From Lateolabrax maculatus (lineage: Eukaryota; Chordata; Actinopteri; Acropomatiformes; Lateolabracidae), in contig CM062213.1 of assembly GCA_031216445.1 (NCBI GenBank), positions 11,409,501 to 11,473,500 of the forward strand: a stretch of DNA of 64,000 nucleotides, given 5' to 3'. Positions 14,301 through 26,100 of this stretch are shown in pieces. Each line of letters starts with the position of its first letter. Within the stretch, counting starts at the first letter, position 1. The notes beneath the pieces were generated by a model. It ran no database searches and was not told where the DNA came from. It saw nothing but the letters and a program-made list of their open reading frames with translations. Position numbers and translations under genes: made by a program.

Positions 14301-17300
14301 TAGATGCAGTGCTCACGGAGGAGAATAAAGTGGGAAAAGCACCTGTTCAAGAGCAGCAAGCTTTGCAGTCACCTGAGACGACAGAATCTATCATTGATCC
14401 AGAAATTAAACCCATCAGTCCTGCTGAAGAGTTGATTTCTGAATCCCGACTCACACCTACTTCTGCCACCCAATCTGTGGTCAAGGATTTTCCCCCACCA
14501 GAGGAGAAATGTGTTGCGTTAAATCCAGCCCCTGATCCTTATCCCCCTGTGTCTTTCATAAAGGAAGAGATAAAGGAAGAAGTAAAAGAAAATGAACTAG
14601 TTGTACCGGTGCACCACCCACCAACTGAGACATCATCTGATTCTGAGCCTGCACCATTAGCAGCACCAGTACCCAGTTACTCAGTGAATAGTTGCAAACT
14701 TTCTCCATCAGAAGGGAAATTGGATATTGTTATTGAGGAACTAAAACCTCCCTCTACAGAAAAACCATCCCGCCATGATTCTCATGATGAGTTTGTTAGC
14801 AGTTCAGAAGCAGAGCTGGATCCTGAGACAACACAACCAGAAGTGCCTGAAACAACTAGTCCCATACCGCCTAGTCTTGCAGAGGAAGTGGATATAGTCA
14901 AGAAAGAGACCCATTCTACTTCTAAAGCAGTAGCAGAGCCTGAGGAAGAGAAGAAACTTCAAGTTAATAAAGTGCAAATGCCTATTGACAATGACACAAA
15001 TAACGAGGCAATGTCACCACAGAAAGAGCATAAAACAAAAGAAATGAAAAATAAAAAGTGCAAACAATCCCTTGCTCAAGTTGCTCCAGTTCCCACCATG
15101 TCTACCTCTGGATCCGAGAAACAAGCAACACGCAAGAGTGAGCGCATTGACAAAGAGAAGCTGAAACGTGGATCATCCCCAAGAGCTGAATCAAAGTCCA
15201 CAGGGAAATCTCCTATTCATGGATCTGATCCTGATATGTTAGAGCCGAGCATATCAGTAGGCAGAGCAAGACGAAGAAATGTTAAATCTGTGTATGCCAC
15301 CCCAGTTGAAGATGATGCAGCAGTTCGTTCTGGAAAGGAAATTACAGAGTCACCACGCTCTGCACGAAAGCGAGGTACAGACAAAGATGCAACACAACAA
15401 CAAAATATCGAACAGGATCCCCCTGTTCCAACCCCTCCTACTAAACGGGGCCGTCCTCCCAAGAATCGCAGACAATGTGACGAGAGTTCAACAGTTAAAG
15501 TAGAAAAATCAAAAATGGACAATAAAGACACGGATTCAAATGAATCAGAAAGTGGTGAACGAATTCCAAGAGCATCAAAAGGGAAAACATCTCCTCATGG
15601 CACAAAAAGTTCATCAATTCAGATGGCCACAGTCCTAGGATCTGGATCAACAAGGAAGGGGGAAAAAACTGAGTTGGCTGAGGATGATGATCAGGAAATG
15701 GATTCCATTGATGAAGATTCCTTGGCTTTGCAAGATTCATCAAGTTCATGTAAAGAAGATCCATCAATAAAAGTTGACCAAAAGAAAGAGGATAAAGACA
15801 AACAAGGAAGAGAATTTGGCACAGATAAAAATGTTCTCCATGAAAAAGCTTGTGAGGGTAAATCGAATGGGAATGAGACGGATACCCCAGCCTTAGAAGA
15901 GAAAGCCACCTCGGAAAAAGACAGGATTGTTAGAGGAAAAACCAAGTTGACAAGGACTCCTAAGTCTCCTGTCCTCAAGAACCTCAAAATCAGACTTAAT
16001 GTCACGGAGGTGAAAGATCTTCTCCACTTAGGGGATGATGAGCTTGGAAATCAAGAGGATTCTTCTAAAAAGCTAAGACCTGGTGACCAAAGTGAAGATG
16101 TTTCAAAGTGTGCTAATGCTAACAGAGGAGGATCCAGCAATGAAGAAAAGGATAGTGCAACATTGGAAAAAAATGAGCTCCCGGAAACACCAAAGAGCTT
16201 AATTTCACAGGAGATGGAATTGGAGCGGGCTGTGGAGAACATCGCTAAGCTTACAGATCCAACTTTTCCAACCAAACCACCAACGCCACCTGTCCCACAT
16301 ACAGAGGTAAAAATTGACCCAGAGGAAGAAAAACCTTCCAATCCTGCTAGCGAAACAGAACTCATGGCTGCTATTGACTCAATAACTGCTGAGGAAGCAA
16401 CTGTTTCCTTAACCCAAGCGCCTCCACCAAGTGCAGATGTAGCTTCAGAACCAGAGATGCAAGACTTCATTCAGCCTACCAAGGAAGATGGATCTGAAAC
16501 AAATACACCCACTATACAGAGGGAGCCTGTCTTTCCAACCACACCAAAAAAGGGCCCCAAGGGAAGACCTAAAACACCTAAACGTTCTAAAGGCCAAAAG
16601 CAAGTAAGAAAAGATTTAAAAGAAGGAAATTCAATAAGTGAGGAAATGACATCTCCTTTAGCAGATGGCACAGCTTCCAGTGTAAAGATTGTTCCAGAAA
16701 CAACTCCATCAGCAGCAACTGCAGCAGTTATTACTCCTACTACTTGGAAGCCAGAACCTGAACCTTCAACTGTCAAGGCTGCAGATGTAAACACAGAGTC
16801 AGAGTCATCTCCTGAAGAACATATTCAACATCTTAAATCTGTAAACCCCCAGTCTAAGAGTCCAATATACCCAAAGCCTCAACAGGTGCCACCTGAGTGC
16901 ATTTCCCCTTCCTTGTCTCCATTAGCTAATAGGCCAAATATCAGACCCATTCAAACAATTAGAATTCCTGTTTCTCCACCAGATTGGCGCCACCAGTCTA
17001 AAGATACAGGAGTCTCCTCATCTGTCATGCCTTTGGCATCCAAGGAAAACCAGCCTTTACCCTCAGACTCTGAAAACATGGATATTGATCATGGCACAAG
17101 TGACTTGAGACAGATTCTTATGAAACACAAAAATATTTCACTGCCAGGCAGTAGTTCTATTCCTAGTAATCTGCTTACTCTGCGAGATCAAAGCCCTGCT
17201 GAAAGTATAACTCCATCAGCTGTTGTGCCAAATAAGTCACCACTAACAGATAGTAGAATGCCGGCTCACCCAGTTCCACCTATTGTTCGACCTCCAGCCT

Positions 17301-20300
17301 CACTACCATCCCCTGAAACAAAGTCTGTGATCTCAGTTATTGCATCCACTGCAACCTCTGTTATCAGTCGTGTTTGCAACCCCCCTGAGCCTGAGGACAA
17401 AGGGAACATGAACATTGCAAATCCCTGTGTGGACATGGCTGTACCCAAACCAACCTATAGGCCCAGCAAAGATGATACTGGATCATACCATGGGCCCTCT
17501 GTTGGTGATGAGGGGGGAAGTGCTGCACGCTTCATTGTTGAGAGCCCCAATCTTGGTAGTGGATCTTGCCCAGGTCTGAGAGTAAATACCTCTGAAGGGG
17601 TGGTAGTATTGAGCCACTCAGGCCAGAAGACAGAGGGGCCACAGAGGATTAGTGCAAAAATAAGTCAGATCCCTCAAGCAACAGCAGGTGACATGGAATC
17701 TCAGCAGTTGGTATCCATGCCTCAGATAAAACAGGAAATGTATAGTCATTCTCATTCAGGACTTCAAAAGGGGCCTTCATCACAGACGGATCATGGACAT
17801 CCTGGTAAAATGCAGTCAACTTTGTCCTCTATTAAACAAGAAAGCACTGGTTTGGAAAAAATTGAATCTACCTACCAATCTGGACCTCAAGGAGTAGTGA
17901 AGCGTCTCACACAGGGTAACCAGCAAGTAATGAGTTACCATCAAGAGTACATGCCAATAAAACATCAAAAGAAAATGGACGGTGCTGATCCTCACAGTAC
18001 AGATGGAGCTAAACCACCTTGGACCTCTGCCATAAGTCCTGCTATAAGCCCTCATTTGCCATCTCCACCTGGCAACCATGTAAGTTTTGTTACAGCGACT
18101 GGTGACAGAGCTCCCTCGCATATCAGCGGGGTCAAACAGGAACCACGATCACCTCGGAAGTCAGGTCATCCACACTCTCCGTTTACTAAAGTGTCCTCAC
18201 CCATAGGCTCCTCATCCCCCAAGGGCATACCAGTGATGTTATCCACTGGCCTTCCTGCCATGCAACAGTTTATAACTGGTGTACATCATCCAGAGCAGTC
18301 CGTTATCATGCAACCTCACAGTGTGCCTGGAGGTTTGGGACGGATGTCTCCTCATCGTGTTACACAATCAATTCCAGTGGGGCATCTTGTCCAAGGAGAT
18401 GTTCGGGTCAATACTCCACCTCTCTCTGTGATGAGCTATGGGATGCACAGTGAGCCTCTTGCCTCTCCCTGGTCTGGTCCCATGCAGCCACGGCCCACCT
18501 CACCCCAGGCTGTTGGCAGAGACAAGGTTCTCAAGGTAAACCCTGGTTCTTTGAGAAGTCACGAGGGGGAACAGGATGAAGCCAGACGCTTCCACCAGAC
18601 TCAAGGAAGACAATCTGCAACACAGCTAAAACAGGAGACTATGCAGTCAGATCCCCGTGGGCCTTTGCGGAGTAGTGTCCAGTTAGAAACATACATGTCA
18701 CAAAGAGATATGCGTGTGCTCCTGCACCAACAAGGAGAGCGTTTGGCCACAGACACTCATTCTGGACACATTCAAGAGACTCTTCCCCCCTCTTCAGCGC
18801 CTTCAAACCTACCCTTATCCTTGTCTCCAAGAGCTCATGTTTTGTCTAAAGGTGTGTCCGAAAAGGATATAACAAAGCCATTAGAGGCAAAACGGCCACA
18901 CTCTCCTCTTCCTAAGGATGGCATGATGGGGATCCGACAATCTGGCCAAGCAATGGCATCTCCCCAGAGAGTTCAGCTAATAACACCCGGACCTAGTGGC
19001 TCATTTCCAGAGTACTCAGGGATGTACTCCAACCCAAGAGGCATCCATTCTCAAATACCAGAGACGTCTCCTGTTGGACTTAACCAGCCACCACTGAGTG
19101 TTACACCAACTATGGTGAGTTCACTGCACTTAACACTCCAGTTTATTAGGTATACCTATCTAAAACTATTGAGTTTAATACAACAGTCCTGCAATAAATC
19201 CTACTATTTTGTGAAGATTATAATGTTCAGTTTTTGTGAACTCTTTTGGAAAGGTGTTTAACTTTATTGTCATTATGAAATATGTGGTTTGTAGTGCTGT
19301 TTAATTGTTTGGCATTATACAGAAATGTTTTTCTTGTGTTCAGTCTAACCCTAACCCCCCTAATAAAGTGGCCAGCTGAATGTATGTGTGAATCTGGGTT
19401 GATATCTTCATGCTGCAGAAACTGTTCATGACACATTACGTTATTGTTTCGAATCCTTAGGGCACAGAGCTCCAGACAAAGCCAGATGTCAAGATGACGC
19501 AGCCGGTAAATATGGTGCAGTTGCTCACGGTAAGACAAAAATCAAAACCGTTTAAATTGTGTTCAGGATTGTTGGTCTGAACAAGACATGACTTTGTCTG
19601 ACATACTTGTCTTTGTTTTGTCTCATATTAAACAGAAATACCCTATTGTGTGGCAAGGCCTGCTGGCACTGAAGAATGACACAGCTGCAGTCCAGTTGCA
19701 TTTTGTCTGTGGCAACAAAGCTTTGGCTCATCGATCACTGCCCCTACAAGAAGGAGGCGCATTGCTTAGGATTGTCCAGAGAATGAGACTAGAGGCTTCA
19801 CAACTGGAAAGTGTAGCTCGAAGAATGACGGTACATGTCTTTTTTTTCTTACTGCCATTGAGTCATTTTTTCAGTTTCATTACATGGAGTTTACTATCAA
19901 CATATAACTTTCATTCCTTCTACAGGGGGACACTGACTTCTGTCTTCTCCTTGCTCTGCCATGTGGACGAGATCAAGACGATGTCCTAAACCAAACGCAA
20001 GCTCTTAAGGCCGCTTTCATCAACTACTTGCAGACAAAGTTGGCTGCTGGTATCATCAATATCCCGAACCCAGGTTCCAATCAGGTGAGGCTTGAGGCTA
20101 ATTCAATAAGCCTCCATGGCACGGGGCTTATTGAATTGATTGTGAATTGATTGTGTTACTTGGGTGTTATAACAGACTCCATATGCTGGCAATATTGTTT
20201 ATATAACTTCAGATTGGGCTACCTGCCCCTTTTTGTATTATTAATAAACTGATTTTAGGGTGTCTTTCAATTTTATGTGAAATTCAAAGAGAACAGATGA

Positions 20301-20787
20301 TGAAAATGTTTCTTACTCTGAAGCTGAAGTACTGAAGACTGGAATATCTGACCTCACATTTTAAGTACACAAAAAGTGACTAATTTTCATAGTGAAACTG
20401 TAAGGGGAACCTTCAGGGAGGAACTTTTAACACTGGTTCAGCCTGAGGTGAAGCTAAACCTGAAAACTATCCAGACCAGGGCCAGGCTAGTCAGGAGGGA
20501 TACATTTCCATGGTAACAGAATAAGACAGACTAGGTTAAATCTGAAGTAAAACTGGTTTAACTGGTAATCTTGTTTTATGAAAACCCCCTGTGGTATCAA
20601 ATCTGTTGGTTCTGTTACTTCACGTGTGTAATTGATGTTTCCTTTGTTTTTCCAGCCTGCCTACGTGCTACAGATTTTCCCACCATGCGAATTTTCAGAG
20701 AGCCACCTATCTCAGCTCGCCCCCGACCTTCTCAACAGGATCTCCAGCATCTCACCACACCTCATGATTGTCATCACCTCTGTGTAA
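3642..20787 (+). CDS. SPEN: SPEN (SHARP/MINT) transcriptional repressor, complete, 3297 aa
   Basis: Large nuclear RNA-binding corepressor of Notch/RBPJ and nuclear-receptor targets that recruits SMRT/NCoR; its orthologue also acts in Xist silencing. There are 15 coding exons: 3642-3724, 4974-5288, 8246-8722, 8894-9048, 9925-10125, 10299-10450, 10537-10662, 10769-10882, 10976-11089, 11180-11280, 11614-19114, 19461-19529, 19636-19830, 19926-20084, 20656-20787. They join in frame to 3298 codons (human 3664 aa). Four RRMs lie near residues 7-80 (RNP2 LWVGNL), 331-411, 433-506 (LFIGNL) and 513-585. Exon 11 (7501 nt) encodes most of the protein: Arg/Glu-rich segments, a SEK repeat, AT-hook-like KRGRPPK (about residue 1890), a conserved block near 1332-1410, and the probable RBPJ-binding segment starting GLRVNTSEGVV (about 2600). 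The SPOC domain begins about residue 3132 (KYPIVWQGLLALKN) and reaches the C-terminus. The ATG at 3642 matches the conserved MVRETRHLWVGNLP start. Confidence 0.97.
4129..4159. repeat. (CT)n(CA)n microsatellite
   Basis: About four CT units followed by about eleven CA units in SPEN intron 1. Confidence 0.9.
5289..8245 (+). other. SPEN intron 2, long, with a non-repetitive 5' half
   Basis: Intron between the exon ending at 5288 and the exon starting at 8246. About 5300-6650 is unusually complex for an intron in this window, with few homopolymers, no microsatellite and no recognisable transposon. The rest (about 6650-8245) is ordinary AT-rich intron with a short ACGT/ACAT-type simple repeat at about 7125-7170. 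No open frame in the first half has usable splice signals plus homology that I can recognise. Confidence 0.6.
11326..11378. repeat. (TC)n(TA)n microsatellite
   Basis: A TC run followed by a TA run in the SPEN intron before the giant exon. Confidence 0.9.
12095..12211 (+). repeat. Coding 9-bp tandem repeat, (Ser-Glu-Lys)13
   Basis: Thirteen consecutive 9-bp units inside the giant SPEN exon (about residues 774-812). Twelve read SEK and one SDK. Units differ by synonymous changes (AGT/AGC, GAG/GAA, AAA/AAG), and an identical block of four AGC-GAG units lies in the middle, which suggests unit duplication. Confidence 0.95.
19137..19374. mobile_element. Short inverted-repeat element (MITE-like), copy 1
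   Basis: It begins with CAGTTTATTAGGTATACC and ends with CCTAATAAAGTGG, so the ends are imperfect inverted repeats. It lies in the SPEN intron after the giant exon. The same sequence order, including a shared CAATAAATCCTAC block and a TTCAGTTTTTGT block, recurs at 56570-56914. It has no coding capacity and is a non-autonomous DNA-transposon relic. The family is not assigned. Confidence 0.75.
20390..20575. repeat. Possible fold-back repeat in SPEN intron 14
   Basis: It holds a central CCATGGTAAC block flanked by related ACTGGTT / AACTGGTTT and AGGTTAAA-type words. The look is that of a degraded fold-back element, but I cannot align clear arms by eye. Confidence 0.3.
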
Positions 20788-21700
20788 CCTTCACTGCTGG
20801 GAACTGTCCCATAGATGGATGTTCTCGCTGATGAGCCTCAGGAAACCAGAGGAATATGAGAATTTGTTTTTTCCTGGACACAATGGGAATGTGTAGGATG
20901 TGGCCTGTCAACTCTTTTTGCTTTTTTTTTTTTCATCAGTCTTTTTTTCCCCCTTGTCACTCTGGTGTTTTTGTCCTTCTCAAAAGAACTCAGGGATGGA
21001 CCAACCCAGAATCAGTCTTATTTGACCATTTCTCTGCTGTATTTCTATTTATTGGAGTTTTATTTTAATGTTCGGAGATGCTCTGAAGAAAAAAATCAGG
21101 ATGTTTGATGAACAAGAATGACTTATCTGGGTGGCCTTTTTCTTTCATCTGTCTCTTACTGATTATCATATTCATTTCTTCACCAGAGAGGATCATAGAA
21201 GCTGTTGTACCACAATGGCTAAAAAGACATTTCAACATGTAATTTTAAATAATTATGTACAGACTTCCTCACCCAGGCTTTCTTTAGAGGAGGAAGAATT
21301 AACTTGTAAAACTACGGAGACCCTGTAGAGGACCACGTTCGTTTAACAGCTCCTTTAATTCCACCAGCTCTGCTCATTTTCTCACACTACTGAAGCAGTT
21401 ACACCTCTGGCACCTGCCTTTTGCATCGAAGCTACAGTATGATTTGGGAGTTTTGAATACAGGACTTTGTAAATATTTTAAATATTTAAACTTTGAAAAT
21501 GGAACTTGGACAACTTGACAGAGATTTGAACTCTGGGACATGCCAGAATGCAGAGTGTGGAAATTTAGATGGATATCCTTGATTTTTGGGTGTAAATACT
21601 TGTAACACAAGAAGGTTGGCAAACTCTCCTGAGGAGTCTGCTGATGGCACTTCATATTTTGTAACTCAAATAAAACAAACTCCAGAAAACTTGAATATTT
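20788..21700 (+). other. SPEN 3' UTR
   Basis: Follows the SPEN TAA at 20785-20787 and runs to the AATAAA at 21669. It contains T-rich runs at about 20927-20951 and no supported coding frame. Confidence 0.7.
21669..21674 (+). terminator. SPEN polyadenylation signal
   Basis: AATAAA 882 nt after the stop codon, in a plain 3' UTR context. No earlier canonical signal is seen between the stop codon and this site. Confidence 0.65.
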
Positions 21701-21713
21701 AAGATATAATCCT

Positions 21714-21719
21714 TTTATT
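21714..21719 (-). terminator. Candidate PRKAR2A distal polyadenylation signal
   Basis: AATAAA on the minus strand, 40 bp beyond the SPEN plus-strand signal. If used, it gives a PRKAR2A 3' UTR of about 1.4 kb that meets the SPEN transcript tail to tail. Confidence 0.4.
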
Positions 21720-23118
21720 TTTTTATGTTGTGTGTGTGTGTGTGAGAGAGAGAGATTTGGCAAGAATGTTCATATTTAATGAGCTAATTTCACTCATTTC
21801 AATACTCAAGACATGCAGTCTATTAAAAACAAGGTTACACTTGCATTTCACACCAAACAAAGGTTTAAGTAGACAACAGAAGGGGTTGTTACCATTCTGC
21901 TGGGTACAAATGGAAAATAGCACTTTGCATTAGTAAATCAAGTGGTGATTAACCAGCACAATTGCAGCAAATTAACATGAATTGTGTCTATGTGAAAACA
22001 AATTATAAAGCATTTTGCATATCATTTGGAAACTTAAGTGGTAGTGGAATTATACCTCAGTTGCATAACTATTGTTCATATATGAAAACAACTGTATGGC
22101 TCAGGATGGCTGTTGGTCCTTAAAATGTCTTAAATTCACATTAACTAATAAAATGCCTTAGGAAGTCTTACATTTAACTTGCTGGTGCATGTAGACAACC
22201 TCTGGCTGTTTAGTTCCAATGTATTTGATTTGGATGGGACAGTAGCTTGTTCTTATAAAAACTGGTTAATAAAATGTAATTTTAACATTTTAGGTAGAAA
22301 AAAACAAAAAGCGTGACACCACCATTTTTACACATAAAAGTCTATTTACAAGTCTTGTGAACTACTAGTACATATGGGAAAAGAGTTTGACCAAGCTTTT
22401 TGTTTCTGTGGGAGCTGTGGGAAAACTGATGGTCTGAATGGTTGCAGCTGAAGACACAAGTTTGAAAATGAAAACAAAGTAGTTGTGTTGCGTTAAAAAG
22501 ATGAGAGTTACCAGATCTGTAGCCTGCTCTTCATCTCTGCTTGAGGCAAGGCTACATGAGCGATTATTAACATAAAAAACCCAAATATCCAACTAAGCTG
22601 TGAAGTTGCATTGTGGGTAATGTACGTGTCAGGTTTTGACAAGGGAGAAGAATGCGTGGACTAAAAAACAATGAAATCTGGTCTTGCTGCATCACTTTTG
22701 ATGTATTTTTTAAAAACCATCCACATATGATAGTAACAGACAAGCAGACATGTTGACCAGTCATAGTAAGAGAAGCACAGTTGGTACTAATAACATTAAT
22801 GAAGGCTCTGTTCTATTCAAGTGTTTCAGTAAGTCGTGACAGTATTAACAACATCAGCATCTTGAAACTGGAGCATAATTAATTGTATTACTTAAACCTG
22901 TGATTTTCTTTCTGATACATGTCAAAACATCCTGTCACACCGATATAGAAAAGGAACAACACGTGAAATTATAAATCAGGATCTATATAAAAGGAGCCTA
23001 GGAGTTATACAAGGAACAACATATTTTACTGAATATAAAACAGAAGGCTGTATGTTACATTTACATGGATTGTCACTGTATTTGACCTAAATACTACTTT
23101 ATTTTAAAATAACGTGTC
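21720..23118 (-). other. PRKAR2A 3' UTR (probable)
   Basis: No coding frame is supported. A (GT)n(GA)n run lies at 21728-21755. The rest is mixed AT-rich sequence consistent with a long 3' UTR of the minus-strand gene. A second minus-strand AATAAA lies at about 23098-23103, only about 15 nt past the stop codon, and is probably too close to serve alone. Confidence 0.5.
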
Positions 23119-26100
23119 CTAGTGTTTTAAATCTACGCTGGAGCCAAACAGGGCCACAAGTTGGTCTTCATACTGGGAAATGTTCCTCTTCATGATGTCC
23201 ATACAGGGTCCCAGCAGACGCTCAAAAGCCTGGATGTCAATTACTGGAAGAAATAGGAAGTGAGTCAAGATAATGTCATCCAGGACATTGCAGGATTTGT
23301 TTTCCTGAATAACAGATGGAGTATGCAGTTTATGAAAAATTGAAACAGTCTAAAAACAGTAAAACAACAAATCATTTTTCAGTGGGAGAAATGTTTGTGT
23401 ATCAGCCTGGAATTTGAGAGAGGGCCTTGATATATTGTTAATTTAAGTATTGCCATTAGTAGTGTCCTTTACTTTCAACAGATAGGGCACGTCTCAATAT
23501 ATAAACTCTTGTTGTAGAGGATCAATAAGATGTTGAACAGGAAACAGTATACTTGAAAAATATTTAAATTATGAGCAATTAAAGCGGTGGATATAATTTT
23601 TTTAATCACAGTGAAACAGCAGGAATCCAGATTAATTGTACTGATTTGGCCAATCTGCCTCTGTCAAAATTTAAGTTAGTTTACTTAGTCAAAGAAATCA
23701 TCAGTTTCTTAAAGCTTCACTATTAAAACTTTGTGTGCCAACTTCCTATACTCACACAACACAATGGCACGGTTTCTGGAAAGAGATGTTGGATTTTGTG
23801 AATTTGAACGCGCTACCAGACTTAATTCTATTCACCTCCATTTTATTGGTGCATTTTCAGAAACAGATATTTAAAATTAAATCCAACTTGTTAAAATGAT
23901 GAGAACATTTTTATTTTATTTATTTATGTTTTGGTAATTTGGGTGAAGCAATTGCTTACATTGATTTGAGGGAATAAAAAGTAAATCTCTGATGCACTGT
24001 GAAGTCCCAAAAGACAATAATACAACAACTGAAAATCAGTATATAGGTTTTAGGTTCTTTGACAGGTGTTTATATGTCTGTGACAGATTTTGTCAAGATG
24101 CAGTGAAGAAACTTTACAGGTGTTTAGTTGATATCACAATGAAGGCTGAGTTCAAAGATGGCCCCTCTACTTTACGGACCTGGCCCAAATTCCTTTTAAG
24201 TCGCGGATCACTGTATCCTATTTTCAATAATTCCCGTCCACTGATCCAGCACAATCTAGATAACATTCAACCTTTATTATAATATATATAATGTATATGT
24301 TCTTATATTATAACTAACAACAACTAACGTGATACATCTTACATAATCTACACATACTAACGTATTATTTTGTACAAACATCCATTAAGAATGACCTTTA
24401 AATTCTTAATAAAAAAATATTATTTAAGGAGAAGGCGCATTAAACCTAGACTGAGTTATTGTGTTTGCTCCTGTGTAGGCCTGCTGCACCACCCCTCCTA
24501 CTTTCAGCAGCCCAACCAGAATCCAGTGTCCAGCCAGTATCTTTTAGCAGAAAGAAAAACAGTGATGTCTATAACATACCTAAACATTTGGTGTCTCCCA
24601 CAGCATAAACTGATGCTGCACGAGGTTTATTGGTGACCAGTGCCAGCTCTCCAAAATACTGCCCTCTGGAGCAACGGGCCACCTCAACCTCTGTGTTATC
24701 CTGCTGGCCTGCCTTCGTCTGTAACAGACACAAAGGAACCTGTGAGTTCTGCAGTCATTTAGGACATTAACATCATACATTACTAGACATTAAAAAAACT
24801 ACAACATTATATCTACCTAATGGCAAAAACGTATGGGGTTCCATCGGTGCCAAAATTATGTCGTTTGCACAATGTCTATGTCGACTGAACATGACTGACG
24901 CCGGCTCAGCTTTTTTTTTTTTTTGGAAATATTAAAATGACACAGTCAGACGACATATCGTAACGACACATTAAGATGACACAGAGACTTCATTTTGGCA
25001 CTGATGGAACCCCATACTTCTTGGGTGTTCTAGCAACGTCTAACTATGTTGTTATAAGGAAGGGGCCTATTCATTCTGCTAAAGTTTATGTACATAGTGT
25101 GCAACTTTATACAAAACAACACAGTCAAACAACAGGGAAGACGACACAGTCAGATGACACATCAAGACAGTTTAAAGTTGAATTGACACAGCCAAATGTT
25201 TTGTCTGGTGAGCATCGACATACACGATCTTATTGTCAAAAGAGTTTTGTCACGGCTGAAGCACAGTTCAAACATGAATAGACATAGATAAATGTTTTGT
25301 CACATGGTCAGTCGACATAGACAGTGTGCAAATGACATCATTTTGGCACCGATGGAACCCCGTAAGAACTAGCAATTAAATTCACAGATGACAGAGGGTG
25401 AATAAAATGGACACTACTTACTTTGCTTTTTATCATTATCTTCACCTCTCCTGATTCCACAATGTAGAAACAGTCGGCCTCCTCCCCCTGCACGCACAGA
25501 AAGTAGCAGACACACCACATTTATTAAGTTTAATTAACACAAAGGCAGCCAAAGAGACAGTTACAAATGTCCAAAGACTGTACCTGTGTTATTAAGCGCT
25601 CTCCATCTTTGAACACTCGTGCTCCCAAAACATCAACAATCTTCATTCTCTCAGAGAGCTGAAGCAAGAAAATGAAGCATGATGTCACAACAAATACTCT
25701 GGTGAAAAAACGTGAAATATAAGGTCACTAAATATCCATGTATTCTACGATGATATTGTTTGTGTAGAGTTTGTGTTTCTAATACAAACCTCAAGAGACT
25801 TAAGAAGAGGAACGCATTCGATGAAGGCCTCATACATCCTCCTCTTCTTCGCATTATTTTTAACAATCAGTCTGTGAAATGTGGTTCGATCCTGAAAGAG
25901 GCAAAAAAAATAAAAAAAATTGTGTGTTATGTGTTTTATCTTCAGTTCTACTTTTAATTTTATTTCAGCTGCGAGTGGACATTCAGATGTGTAGAAGTTT
26001 AGATAATTTTTTTGAAAATGCCTCAGTTTATGTTTTTGGTTACATTGCTAGTTTTCATTCAATGTGCACTTTGATAACATTATATGCAGATGGGTTTAAT

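Noticed and set aside
15217..16794. Several minus-strand open frames of 90-140 codons
   Set aside because: They are shadows opposite the giant SPEN exon, which is clearly the coding strand by homology.
24976..25281. Frame of about 100 codons inside the PRKAR2A intron
   Set aside because: It lies within the 24834-25362 inverted-repeat element and shows no transposase motif.
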